Shown piece after piece: positions 12,333 to 25,459 of a stretch of DNA of 64,000 nt; the stretch's first letter is position 1, and every line of letters begins with the position of its first letter. The stretch lies in NCBI RefSeq assembly GCF_028476545.1, contig NW_026731883.1, positions 248,001-312,000 of the forward strand, read 5' to 3'. The notes below the pieces were generated by a model. It searched no databases, was not told the origin of the DNA, and saw only the letters and a program-made list of their open reading frames with translations. Both the position numbers and the translations under genes were made by a program. This DNA comes from Physella acuta. Taxonomy: Eukaryota > Mollusca > Gastropoda > Physidae.

Positions 12333-13393
12333 GTAAATATAATTTATTCTTTCATTTATAGTGTATAGTTAGCTTTTTAGAGTGTTAGACTTGAATACTT
12401 TTTGTAACAAATAATTAGTTTTAAAACTTGCAATGTCACAGGTGCTTAAAGGCCTACACATGATTTTTTAAATTTTCTTGTGACATTTGAACATTTCTGA
12501 CCTTATTAATTGACATTTCTTATAAATTTCAAGAGATGTTTGTGACATTAGTTTAGAAAAGTAACATGTAGTTTAGCCCTCACATAGACCAGATGACTCA
12601 GCAAATCAGGGTTGGAAATCCCTAGGGAAACCAGTGATTCACAATGGGAATTTGACCAGATAAATTTCATGGTGTGGGGATATAAGTAATTCAGTAGTGT
12701 TGCAAATATTTGTATTACATTGACTTCATTATGTGAATAAATACTGCTATATAAACACACCAGCTGTTTTGTACAAAGGTTGGCTGCACAATATGTATCA
12801 TTTGTTTAAACAAATCAATATTTATCCTAGAGTTTTATCATAGACTACTTGACATCACTGTCTGATTTGGTACCACCATGCCTATTTTTAGTTGACTGCA
12901 ATGTAGTGTATTCTATGCTAGGCCTATTCAATCTGTTTAGTGTATATACCATAGGTACAACATGTCAAACATTAAAATCTAGCAAGAAGTGTTAAGTGAT
13001 ACGGTTGTTTTGAAATAAAATAAAAATTATGATACCCTCAACCATTCTTAAAAAATAAAGCAATGGCAGAAAAATTGCATTGAATACCATCAAGCTTAAA
13101 ACAAGGTGTTGAGGTGAGCGTCAGTCTTAAAATATACGAGGAGTTGTTGCAATAGACTTTACAAACTTGATAAGGTGCCTGCAGCCTGAAGCTATCACAT
13201 TATCCTTTTAATCAATCCAATTACTGATGTACTCATTAATTTTAAATCCCGCACAATGCAAGGATTACCTTTCCAAAAAAAGTCTAAAAGTGAGTTGCAT
13301 GCAACGAGGTCGTTTCCAAGGGAAGTAACTGAAATACATACTGAACTAACAAAGTCTTGTACAACCCAGTTTTTTCCCCTTCTGTTCGTGTAC
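12333..13393. other. Non-coding stretch left of the minisatellite
   Basis: No gene, RNA or repeat family recognised. Short open frames on both strands have no coding character. Confidence 0.4.
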
Positions 13394-16300
13394 ATGTTTG
13401 TTTGTGTCAGTGTGTAGCCTTTCTCTCTTGTCACACTGTACCAGACCCCATGTTGTGTGTTTGTGTCAGTGTGTAGCCTTTCTCTCTTGTCACACTGTAC
13501 CAGACCTCCCTGTTGTGTGTTTGTGTCAGTGTGTAGCCTCTCTTGTCACACTGTACCAGACCTCTCTGTTGTGTGTTTGTGTCAGTGTGTAGCCTCTCTT
13601 GTCACACTGTACCAGACCCTCCTGTTGTTTGTTTGTGTCAGTGTGTAGCCTCTCTTGTCACACTGTACCAGACCCCCCTGTTGTGTGTTTGTGTCAGTGT
13701 GTAGCCTCTCTTGTCACACTGTACCAGACCTCCCTGTTTGTGTCAGTGTGTAGTCTCTCTTGTCCCACTGTACCAGACCTCCCTGTTGTGTGTTTGTGTC
13801 AGTGTGTAGCCTCTCTTGTCACACTGTACCAGACCTCTCTGTTGTGTGTTTGTGTCAGTGTGTAGCCTCTATTGTCACACTGTACCAGACCTCCCTGTTG
13901 TGTGTTTGTGTAGCCTCTCTTGCCACACTGTACCAGACCCCCCTGTTGTGTGTTTGTGTCAGTGTGTAGCCTCTCTCTCTTGTCACACTGTACCAGACCT
14001 CCCTGTTGTGTGTTTGTGCCAGTGTGTAGCCTCTCTCTCTCTCTCTTGTCACACTGTACCAGACCCCCCTGTTGTGTGTTTGTGTCAGTGTGTAGCCTCT
14101 CTTGTCACACTGTACCAGACCTCCCTGTTGTGTGTTTGTGTCAGTGTGTAGCCTCTCTTGTCCCACTGTACCAGACCCCCCTGTTGTGTGTTTGTGTCAG
14201 TGTGTAGCCTCTCTTGTCACACTGTACCAGACCCCCCTGTTGTGTGTTTGTGTCAGTGTGTAGCCTCTCTTGTCACACTGTACCAGACCCCCCTGCTGTG
14301 TGTTTGTGTCAGTGTGTTGTGTAGCCTCTCTTGTCACACTGTACCAGACCCCCCTGTTGTGTGTTTGTGTCAGTGTGTAGCCTCTCTTGTCACACTGTAC
14401 CAGACCCCCCTGTTGTGTGTTTGTGTCAGTGTGTAGCCTCTCTCTCTTGTCACACTGTACCAGACCTCCCTGTTGTGTGTTTGTGTCAGTGTGTAGATTC
14501 TTGTCACACTGTACCAGACCTCCCTGTTGTGTGTTTGTGTTAGTGTGTAGATTCTTGTCACACTGTACCAGACCCCCCAGTTGTGTGTTTGTGTCAGTGT
14601 GTAGCCTCTCTCTTGTCACACTGTACCAGACCTCTCTGTTGTATGTTTGTGTCAGTGTGTAGCCTCTCTTGTCACACTGTACCAGACCTCCCTGTTGTGT
14701 GTTTGTGTCAGTGTGTAGCCTCTCTCTTGTCCCACTGTACCAGACCCCCCTGTTGTGTGTTTGTGTCAGTGTGTTGTGTAGCCTCTCTTGTCACACTGTA
14801 CCAGACCTCTCTGTTGTGTGTTTGTGTCAGTGTGTAGCCTCTCTCTTGTCACACTGTACCAGACCTCCCTGTTGTATGTTTGTGTCAGTGTGTAGCCTCT
14901 CTTGTCACACTGTACCAGACCCCCCTGTTGTGTGTTTGTGTCAGTGTGTAGCCTCTCTTGTCACACTGTACCAGACCTCCCTGTTGTGTGTTTGTGTCAG
15001 TGTGTAGCCTCTCTTGCCACACTGTACCAGACCCCCCTGTTGTGTGTTTGTGTCAGTGTGTAGCCTCTCTTGTCTCACTGTACCAGACCCCTCTGTTGTG
15101 TGTTTGTGTCAGTGTGTAGCCTCTCTTGTCACACTGTACCAGACCTCCCTGTTGTGTGTTTGTGTCAGTGTGTAGCCTCTCTTGCCACACTGTACCAGAC
15201 CCCCCTGTTGTGTGTTTGTGTCAGTGTGTAGCCTCTCTTGTCTCACTGTACCAGACCCCTCTGTTGTGTGTTTGTGTCAGTGTGTAGCCTCTCTTGTCAC
15301 ACTGTACCAGACCCCCCTGTTGTGTGTTTGTGTCAGTGTGTAGCCTCTCTTGTCACACTGTACCAGACCTCCCTGTTGTGTGTTTGTGTCAGTATGTTGT
15401 GTAGCCTCTCAAGTCACACTGTACCAGACCCCCCTGTTGTGTGTTTGTGTCAGTGTGTAGCCTCTCTTGTCACACTGTACCAGACCTCTCTGTTGTGTGT
15501 TTGTGTCAGTGTGTTGTGTAGCCTCTCTTGTCACACTGTACCAGACCTCTCTGTTGTGTGTTTGTGTCAGTGTGTAGATTCTTGTCACACTGTACCAGAC
15601 CTCCCTGTTGTGTGTTTGTGTCAGTGTGTAGCCTCTCTTGTCACACTGTACCAGACCTCCCTGTTGTGTGTTTGTGTCAGTGTGTAGCCTCTCTCTCTCT
15701 TGTCACACTGTACCAGACCTCCCTGTTGTGTGTTTGTGTCAGTGTGTAGCCTCTCTTGTCACACTGTACCAGACCTCCCTGTTGTGTGTTTGTGTCAGTG
15801 TGTAGCCTCTCTTGTCACACTGTACCAGACCCCCCTGTTGTGTGTTTGTGTCAGTGTGTAGATTCTTGTCACACTGTACCAGACCCCCCTGTAGTGTGTT
15901 TGTGTCAGTGTGTAGCCTCTCTCTTGTCACACTGTACCAGACCCCCCTGTTGTGTGTTTGTGTCAGTGTGTAGATTCTTGTCACACTGTACCAGACCTCT
16001 CTGTTGTGTGTTTGTGTCAGTGTGTAGCCTCTCTTGTCACACTGTACCAGACCCCCCTGTTGTGTGTTTGTGTCAGTGTGTAGATTCTTGTCACACTGTA
16101 CCAGACCCCCCTGTAGTGTGTTTGTGTCAGTGTGTAGCCTCTCTTGTCACACTGTACCAGACCCCCCTGTTGTGTGTTTGTGTCAGTGTGTAGCCTCTCT
16201 TGTCACACTGTACCAGACCCCCCTGTTGTGTGTTTGTGTCAGTGTGTAGATTCTTGTCACACTGTACCAGACCTCTCTGTTGTGTGTTTGTGTCAGTGTG

Positions 16301-17350
16301 TAGCCTCTCTCTCTTGTCACACTGTACCAGACCTCTCTGTTGTGTGTTTGTGTCAGTGTGTAGCCTCTCTCTCTTGTCACACTGTACCAGACCCCCCTGT
16401 TGTGTGTTTGTGTCAGTGTGTAGCCTCTCTTGTCACACTGTACCAGACCTCTCTGTTGTGTGTTTGTGTCAGTGTGTTGTGTAGCCTCTCAAGTCACACT
16501 GTACCAGACCTCCCTGTTGTGTGTTTGTGTCAGTGTGTAGCCTCTCTTGTCACACTGTACCAGACCCCCCTGTTGTGTGTTTGTGTCAGTGTGTAGATTC
16601 TTGTCACACTGTACCAGACCCCCCTGTAGTGTGTTTGTGTCAGTGTGTAGCCTCTCTTGTCACACTGTACCAGACCCCCCTGTTGTGTGTTTGTGTCAGT
16701 GTGTAGCCTCTCTTGTCACACTGTACCAGACCCCCCTGTTGTGTGTTTGTGTCAGTGTGTAGATTCTTGTCACACTGTACCAGACCCCCCTGTAGTGTGT
16801 TTGTGTCAGTGTGTAGCCTCTCTTGTCACACTGTACCAGACCCCATGTTGTGTGTTTGTGTCAGTGTGTAGCCTCTCTTGTCACACTGTACCAGACCCCA
16901 TGTTGTGTGTTTGTGTCAGTGTGTTGTGTAGCCTCTCTTGTCACACTGTACCAGACCCCCCCTGTTGTGTGTTTGTGTCAGTGTGTAGCCTCTCTTGTCA
17001 CACTGTACCAGACCCCATGTTGTGTGTTTGTGTCAGTGTGTTGTGTAGCCTCTCTTGTCACACTGTACCAGAACACTCTGTTGTGTGTTTGTGTCAGTGT
17101 GTAGCCTCTCTCTTGTCACACTGTACCAGACCCCCTCTGTTGTATGTTTGTGTCAGTGTGTAGCCTCTCTTGTCACACTGTACCAGACCCCCCCTGTTGT
17201 GTGTTTGTGTCAGTGTGTAGCCTCTCTTGTCACACTGTACCAGACCCCATGTTGTGTGTTTGTGTCAGTGTGTAGCCTCTCTTGTCACACTGTACCAGAC
17301 CCCCCTGTTGTGTGTTTGTGTCAGTGTGTAGCCTCTCTTGTCCCACTGTA
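13394..17350. repeat. Large minisatellite, ~56-bp unit, about 70 copies
   Basis: Tandem units of about 56 bases run continuously for nearly 4 kb. Each unit contains perfect 7-base inverted arms, CAGTGTG and CACACTG, around a ~15-base loop. Variants fall mainly in the loop (different CT counts, an inserted GTTGT, or GATTC replacing GCCTCTC) and in the spacer after CCAGACC. Higher-order structure is visible: a three-unit block of 168 bases starting at ~15016 is repeated at ~15184, and a linked doublet (loop GATTC plus spacer CTGTAGTG) recurs near 15890, 16110, 16625 and 16790. The unit length is not a multiple of three and every frame meets TAG in GTGTAGCC, so the many ORFs here are not genes. 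Confidence 0.95.
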
Positions 17351-18944
17351 GTGTCGTCTACCGACGTAACGTAAGAGCAGCCCATTGGATCGCGCATGTT
17401 AGCGCATGTAATGACAGTTTACGACTTAAAGACACGTGGTCGCGTGTATTAAAAAAAAAAACAACCCACAACAGCGACTACGACTCAGTGTCGTCCTACC
17501 CATATAGAATAAATAGTGGAAGTAGTTTCTTGGTAGAACATTTCCGAGTTTTATTAATAGTTCTGTTACACAAAGATTTTTTGTTTTGTTATAATTATAA
17601 AAACCCTGACAATGATGTCACGTTTAAACTTAACCGCTCCTCAAACTTTCACTGATTCGTGTCATTTTTTTGAAAGCTATTTATAGAATTACACAACGAT
17701 AGAAGCACAGTAATATGGAGCTGTGCACATTGTTTTATATAGACGTATTAACACGATATCAGATCATTCATATAGAATTGGGTCACCGCAGTACGAATCA
17801 ACCGGGTTAAAAAGTTTAAGAGATAAACGGACCCCCGAATTGAACAAGAAGTGTCCCATGCATGTGCTAATCGGACACTATACGACATGGATCCCTAAAC
17901 TTGTACGAATCCCCCCCCCCCCCCCCCAACTATAATATCCAACCCCTAACTTTTACCAGACGCGGCCTTCTTTCTGGAACCAGGTCACTGTTGAGAGCTA
18001 TTGAATTTTGCACCACAGAATTAGTTACTTCAATCGACGACCGATATGTCTTGTTTGATCGTCTGCCAAAGTGGGCGGGCAAATATTTCCCGAATCTAGA
18101 CTAGCAGACGTGCTGATCGGTTTGCTCTTTGTAAACTTTTCAAACTTTTTGGTGTAACTGAATTGGGAACTGGTTAAGACTTGCCTCAGACATTGGCGTG
18201 TCGTGTTTTGTTATAGATCTGTTGGTTTAGGACGTGATTTGAGGAAATATTGTATCCGTTGGTTTAGGGAAATATTTCACACGGACTATCCATGTATACT
18301 TTGGCACCTCGCGTTTTGTGTTGAATATCAAATATGTTGTGTTTCATGAACGACTTACAACTCAAGTCAGTTGAGCAGTTTTTCTCGTTACTCTAGTCTG
18401 CTAGTGCCCAGTGGGTCACTTGGTCGACTTCTCTAGACGATTATTGTTTAAACAATTTTAAAATGTACAGTGGCGCTTGGAAAGTTATCATCGATTGATA
18501 TTGTTTTCACCTTTTAGTTTTTTAATATGGGATATTAGTGACGGATATTTATAGCTCTGTGTCATTGTGACGTAGGTAAACAATATGACGCGTCACTGCC
18601 CTGATTCACATTCTCAAAGGCGCGAATGTTTTCGTCTGGTTACGTAACATTACTCGTTAGTTTGTTGACAAACAGAACAAAATACTGCGCCGTGAAGGAC
18701 TAATTATAGTTGATTACATCCTGGATAAATGATACGAGCGATTCTGCTGACTAAGATTTGTGTTTCGTGACCACGCCTATGTTTAGGCCACCCTTGTTCG
18801 TGTGGCCATCCTATTTGTGTGAGGTCACCGAGAGCTCGAGACGTTGATTACTTTCTGCCTGGTTTCTGGGCTAAGGAATTAAAGTTTAATTGTCTGCTGG
18901 CACTCAGCAGGGGGTCTGCTGATTATTGATTAGCCGTGGGGGAG
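17351..18944 (+). promoter_or_regulatory. CpG-retaining promoter-like region upstream of CCP110
   Basis: Directly after the minisatellite, CpG dinucleotides are much commoner than in surrounding DNA. Motifs seen: two NRF1-like half sites (GCGCATG at ~17394 and ~17403), an inverted CCAAT just before them, and GGCGCGAA at 18619-18626, an E2F-type core. A homopolymer C run lies at ~17910-17928. No coding frame has splice support. In invertebrates with gene-body methylation, promoters keep CpG, so the main CCP110 promoter is probably here. E2F control would fit a G1/S centriole gene, but this is inference. Confidence 0.45.
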
Positions 18945-21900
18945 ATGGAGGGTAAAACAGCTGATGAGCACCATCTACAGGTGTATGTTACCATGGTCGG
19001 AGTCATGGTGAGTTGGGCTGGCTCTTTACTCTATCATCAAATGTATGTGTGTAGGATTCATTGTAAAACTGTTATACCAAACTGTCAATATAATCTGACT
19101 TGTATGATCATCCGTTGGCCCATTGTCTGGATAGTTGTATGAATTTGATAAATATGAATATTTTTTTTTTAAATTGGTGATTGGAATTTGGCTTTCTTTT
19201 TCCAGTGTGGCAGCCCTGCAGGGGTGGCTCAGCTCATCAACTATTTTGACTTGCAGAGCAGGAGACTGGACAAACAGAGCTACCACCATGCACCATTCAA
19301 CTCTGACTTTGAGTCTCTTATCAAATTCAATGGGGTCCCCATTCTACCACCAGCTGTAAGGAGACATTTTACCGTAAATCTTTTAAAATTCTATTACGTT
19401 ATTTTATTAATAAAAATTACCTAGTTACACCTTTGTTGTTGTTGTGTGATGAGTGTTTGTTTTAAATTTATACTTGATTCTAAAAATCTCTCACATGTTA
19501 CCATACCAAGTATTTCTGTATAAAGTTATGTATTGTTTCATGTTAAATTTGAAATGTTTTTAAGTTTAACAATCCTGCAACATGGTGATGTTTTTTTGTT
19601 TACTCAGATCACATCAAGCAGACGTGATGAGCTCATCAAACACAAAAAGGACGCAGTTTTACTGGAGAAGAGACTCAAGGCTAGACAGAGGCGCCATTTA
19701 TTACCCAGAGGAGGGGATGCATCCAGCCTTCAACCAATGGTATAAATTTATTTGTAACAAAACATGGCCAGGTGTTTTGATCTGGTTGAAATCAAACAGT
19801 GGATAAATGTTGTTGGGTGATAGATTTATTTAATAACACTAATCCTAGCTGAGTGCTTGTGATAATACATAACATAACCCCTTCCCTCACTTAATCACCT
19901 ACGTGACTACATTAAATCCCCTCTATGCAACCCTCTCCTAAACTCTCTACACAACCCCTCTTAAAGCCCTAGTCCAAAAACCCTCTCACAAATACCTCAC
20001 TCTTTTAATCATTATCAACCAAAACGATCTCGAATATTTAGGGAAATAAATTATATTCAGATAGCTTATACCATCCACCCTTGCTGTTGATAAACTGGCT
20101 AAATTTGAAAAGCACATGACAAATTTCATTCACAGGGCAATTACCCAGAATTCCTTGGCACCAGACCAGCAGCCAGACAGCTGAACTTTGACTCCCAGGA
20201 CCCCTACCTACCTGTGGGCCCCAGCCTGCTGCAGGAAAGGCTTGAGGCCACCAACCCACTCAGTACTTACGCTGCTGCAGAAACTCTGGAAGACTTCGCC
20301 CTTCAGACACTGGACTCTGTGGGCTCCGACTTCATGAGCATGGATGAGAGCTCAATCCCTAAGCTCTTCAGTGGCCTGGCGCTCACATCTTTCAAAGAGC
20401 AGAAGATCTCTTATGATCTTGATCGTCTTTCAAAAGCCTTAAAACTCGGCTCCACAAGTGGGAGTGACCTCAGTGATACAGTTGGCAGCAGTCGAGCAAC
20501 AGAAGAGGATGACACCGGAACTGCCAGTAGATTTGCGGAGAAGCTTCTAGTCCACAGAGGGGCAGATGCAGGGGACAGCCAGTCAGCGAGTTTTTTCCAC
20601 GAGAGCCAGGACACTGTGGTGGAGGTATCCCCGGAGCCAGGGGACAACACCATCACGTCTGGGTTTGTTGAGAACACAAATTCTTCCAACCTGGAGCAGA
20701 GCCAGAACAGCCCTGGCAGCTCACCGGGTTACGGGTCGGCCCATACAAACACGACCCCGGAGAGCCAGCTGAGCAACAGGAGCAGTCCCAAGTCTTTGAA
20801 GAGCACCGTACACTTCTCCTCGTACGTGACAGAGTACAACCCTAGAGCAAGTCAAAACTTATGTGAGCATATTATGGTTGTTAAAAAAAAGATATCGTAT
20901 GACAATTTGATTCCTGATAGTGTTGGTCAGAAGGATGTTGTTTTGCCTAGGATTCTTAATCCTGGTGAAACAAGACAGAAACATATGTTGTCACAGAAGT
21001 TAAGTGATCCTGAGACATCTAACGTTTTCCAGTTTTCTGTTGTCTCTGATCAAGACTCCAGTCAAAAGACTTCCCCAGCCCATAGTTCAATTGGGTGGAG
21101 ATCAGAAACACATGGGTCTGATAAAGAAAATGATAACGTGCATAAATCTTCTAATCGTGGGCACAGAAAGTCACCAGACCAGTGGCAGGGAGAGAGTGGT
21201 CAGCTACAGGATAGGGCTGGTCAGTCTGTTGGTCAAAGTTCCAGCAGCACAGGCACTGAAGGTCAACCTTTTCTAAATATAACAGGTGCCAGTCACATGA
21301 CATCATCACATGATCACTCTGAACAAACAGACCAGTCAGTTTCTCATGCCACGTCTGTGTCTGACTCGCAAGCATCAAGCAAGATAAGTGGACCAGCACT
21401 GACCTCAGGTTCCAGCAGTAGCACCATCAGGGACTCAGTCCTAGCCTTGAACATCACAGAGTCTGTCAGCGAAGACGTTCCACCATCTTCACATGACTCT
21501 AGCGACCACCCATCTGCTACTAGTATACAAACTTCACCCAAGAAACTGAATACAAACACAACGTCCACTGAAGATGACCCAGAGGATCCACCCACGGCAT
21601 TTGTCCGCAGAGGTTCTTACACCCTGAGTGAGCCATCCCCGGCTTTGTTACGTGTTAGGTCTAAACTGAAAGCTGAACAGAAACAAAGAGACACCACTCC
21701 GACAGCTAAACTGGAGAAGGCAAAGGATAAAATCAAGAGTCAGACTAGGAATGCTGTAAAAAGCCAAGCTGTGGGTGTGAAAGATGGTGTAGAGGAGAAG
21801 AGAGTGGGCAGCTTGACCCCATCCCAGTCTGAGCAGGAGGGCAAGGCTGAGCACATCAACAAGTACCTGAGCCAAGTCCAGTTCCAGAACTCCATGAACT

Positions 21901-24900
21901 TCAGCACCCAGAGCTGGGAGGTCTCTCACCTGACTGAAGATGGTAAACCTTATTTCTTACCTGAGGAAGGTGGGGAGGATGAGGAGCATGATACTAGCTC
22001 TTCTATACTGGAGATTTTAAAGTGAGTTGCTTCTTTGGTCTAGGAATACATTACATATATGTGGCTAGTTGGTATAGGAATATAATAGTTACAGTTAAGT
22101 GGTCATTTTGAAATAGATTTTTTTAACAAATATTTTTCTTACTATTTTTTCTAGCAATGCATAATTTAATTATTCTAATTACTTTTATTATACATTTTTT
22201 AACTTTTTATTTAAGATACATGTATCACCCATATTTTACTATACTTATGTTTTTTCATTGACTGCTAAAGTTTGTGTGTGTTAAACTCTGTTTCATTAGA
22301 TCAATGTCAGAGAGCCAAGGCAGTGTAGATGCAGTCAGTGTGGAGGAGTTACTGTCCCTACACCAGCAGCAGATGGAGAGGAAGCGGCAAGAGTTAATCA
22401 ACCAACAACAACAAGAAATGGAAGAACTCTTTGTGCAACAGGTTGAAGATATTTATCAGAAGCCTAGGATTTTTAAATAAATGAATGATTTAATTATTCA
22501 AAACAACTGTCTCTCCAAAAAAAAATGAAGCCATTATTTTTTTTCATTATTTGATTTTAGATTAAGCATTATATACATTATTAAAATGATAGTTTAAGTA
22601 ACAAGGAGAAAATTAATCTTCTATCTGATTGGTTGTTTTGTGTAGCGACGAGAAGTGATGTTGTTGGAAGCGGAGATAAAGGCAGCTCAGCAGCAGGAGA
22701 GAGAACATGAAGATTTTATCATCAAGAACGCTCCGGAAAATATCAAGGTGAAATCCAGGAATCACACAAGTGAGTTTAGTCCACAAAATACCATTGACAG
22801 CATCAGGGTTACATTAGCCCATCAAGTTGTTGACCATATAAGTGAATCTTCGTCTACTGGACAAAAGACTCAGCAGGGAAATATGAAAGTTCTAAAGAAC
22901 AGCCACAGTAAAGGTCGTATTGTGTCAAAAAATGTCGCTAATGACACTAAAAGACATTTGAAAAAGTTCTATGAAGATAATGAATCATGTACAGCCAGTT
23001 TTTCTCCACAATCTGACACGCCTCATGACCCAGTGGGAATAGCCAACCGGATCCCAGAGTTCAGTCCGTCTGCTCCATCACCCCGCATACATCGCCCACT
23101 GGTCATAAGATCTCCATTAAAAACCAGTTCAGTATCCAGACACGAAGGACACATCTTTGTTCCGCCCAAGGTAGGAAGTAGTTTGTATTTTATGATCTAC
23201 CCAGGTATTCAGTTTCTGTTATAAAACTATCAACACATCAAGGGTAAAGTTAGATATAACAGTTGTAGTTTTATATGAAAAAAAGCATGCCAATAGTAAT
23301 GTCAGGCTTTAACAATAAATTTAGAATTAACATTTTTAATTATTGAAAAAATAATTTGGTATCAATATTTTAACCTTTATCCATGTTATGGAGATGTTTT
23401 GTCTGTTTTTTTTTAAAAAGTTTATTTACATATTATATTTATATAAGTAATGTAAGTTTTCACACATCATTTCCTATATATTTCTTATCAGGCTCATCAT
23501 CCTGAATTCCAAGCCAAATTTGACAGAGTGAGTGCTGTGGCTAAAGGTTTCCTTACAAGATGTCTTCTTCGTTCAGATAAAGTTCAGGAATTAATTAAAA
23601 CTATTCATGTAAGCATTATGATCAGCCTCATAATTGGCTGATCTTTTACCTCTTGAAAACTTTCAATAGATTCAAATATACAATATTTATAAATATTGTA
23701 TGAACAACCAATAGTTTTAGTCTTGAGACTTGTTGCCCCTGTTAAATCACTTACTACATATTATAGTTGCTAAAATGCTTAGTTGTTGCGATTTTCCTTG
23801 TACAAGTAGTTACTTAACTTCTATTTTTTTTTAAATCCAGGATACCCGTGAATTTGCATTTAACTTCCAAACAGAAACACCAATTAAAAAAGGTGTTTTC
23901 TCTTCTCAAGACAGGGCACTCTTAGAACGTATAGTAGCTCAGGTTGGTGAATCATTGTAAAAATCAAACAATATAATTTTAACAATTGGCTTTTTTCTGT
24001 GTTATTTTGTCTTATTTAAACTTTGAAATTATTTATAGTGAGTTTAATGCAAGAGCTGTTAAAATGACTAAATTCATTTTAACAAAATCTTTTCTAGCTT
24101 CAAGCTGCCCTTCTTGATATTCATGAGATTTTCTTTGAGATTCCACCTTCAGACCGCATGGCCCTTATAGAGCAGACACGCATTAAAGAATATGAAAAGA
24201 GAATTAAATCAGTGAGTAGCAATTCAATCCATCACTTGATGTATTTGTTTCTGTACAATTAAAAAAACAAAGCCTATTGAGCCAGAGATAATATTTGTCT
24301 TTAAACTCTCAGTCTACAGAGAGTATGAGAGGATCAGGGCCCAGAATAAGTCAAGCTACATTGAAAGCTTTAGAGAGAAAGAAAAAAGCCAGGTAAGAAT
24401 TAAATATTAATTCTTACCAAACCTAGCATTATTTGAGTGGTAAAATTATAACTTTATATCTAAAGTGTAATGCTGTATAGAAAAATTGAGTCATTAGACT
24501 ATCAAACCTGCTTTTTTTTTACTGTTGTTAAATTTTAACTTTTAATATTATAAAAAATTATCCAGAGAAACCGAAGCTTCATCATCAATGGGTTCTACTA
24601 GAACAATGTCTGTCCCATCATTAGTTAGCAATGGCAAACTACAGAACCAAATGGACTTGAGGTTAGAGATTTTAATAAAAAGATGAGTTAAAAAAAAAAA
24701 ATGAATACATGAAAATTAAACTTATTTTAAAAAAAAATACTTCTGAAACTTTAACAATTTTAGTTCTCGAACATTATCTTAATGTACATAGATTGGCCTC
24801 TTTTTTCTACAGAGCATTAAAACCACTTCAAGGGCAAAGCCATTCCTATATCTCAAAAACTAAAGAAAACAGCAGGTAATTATGTTTTATTTAATCATAT

Positions 24901-25459
24901 TTATTGGGAGAATGTTTCAAAATGGTCCTCATAAATATTTATTGCTATTTCAATTAATTTATAAACTATTTCAGATTAGATAAAGATCGTCACAGAGCAG
25001 GTTCAGAGAAGCAGCTGACCAAACCCAAGCGTATAACAGCCCCGGCGATAAAACCAGCTCTTTCTGCTGCTGCTATAACAGACTCTAATAAAGAAGGTCA
25101 GTTGTTGCTGCCTGATTGCCGACAAATGAAATAATGGGCTTTTAAAATTTAAGTATCACTAAGTCATTATGTAGGGCCAGACAGGGAAGATTAAGTTCTC
25201 TTGTTCTGTGAAAACAGCAGATGAAGCTTTGTCTTGCAGAAACAAACCTGGGAACTTTAGAGACTTTTGGGTTAGCAGTAGTAGTAGTGTACTCAACTAA
25301 GCCATCCCATAGTTTTTAAGTTTGTAAATTAGTATTATATTGGTATTTTTGACAGGTATGTTTGTTCAGAAAACCATAGCCACTAGCAGAAATACCAGCA
25401 AGTCCAAGATGGCTTCTAACAAGACATCAGGCAGCAGAGCTGGAACATCATGGAGATGA
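18945..25459 (+). CDS. CCP110: Centriolar coiled-coil protein of 110 kDa (CP110), 14 exons
   Basis: Caps the distal end of centrioles, limits centriole length and blocks cilium growth. Exons: 18945-19007, 19206-19355, 19608-19739, 20136-22021, 22300-22441, 22646-23170, 23492-23608, 23841-23942, 24098-24211, 24313-24392, 24566-24661, 24813-24875, 24975-25096, 25356-25459; frame-consistent, 1,231 residues. The N-terminal block LIKFNGVPILPPA, then a basic helix, match human LIRFHGVAILSP and what follows. The C-terminal block AKFDRVSAVAKGFLTR... to IHEIFF matches human CP110 (AKFNKITAVAKGFLTR) almost residue for residue, including its calmodulin-binding-type helix. Between them lies an 1,886-base exon of Ser/Thr-rich, probably disordered sequence with many SP/TP sites, then a Gln/Glu coiled coil (exon 5). 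Uncertain points: the first exon (an alternative donor at 18981, or an upstream exon at 12257) and the exon 5 donor, GTTGAA, which is weak. Confidence 0.93.

Noticed and set aside
13394-17350. CRISPR-like array (regular repeats, palindromic arms)
   Set aside because: The whole unit repeats with no unique spacers, the DNA is animal nuclear, and there are no cas genes.
13398-17351. Many Cys/Val-rich ORFs on both strands
   Set aside because: All lie in the 56-bp minisatellite. Each is the same unit read in rotating frames and ends at the TAG inside the unit.
20411-21929. Minus-strand ORFs across CCP110 exon 4
   Set aside because: Antisense shadows of a large Ser-rich coding exon; no family similarity.
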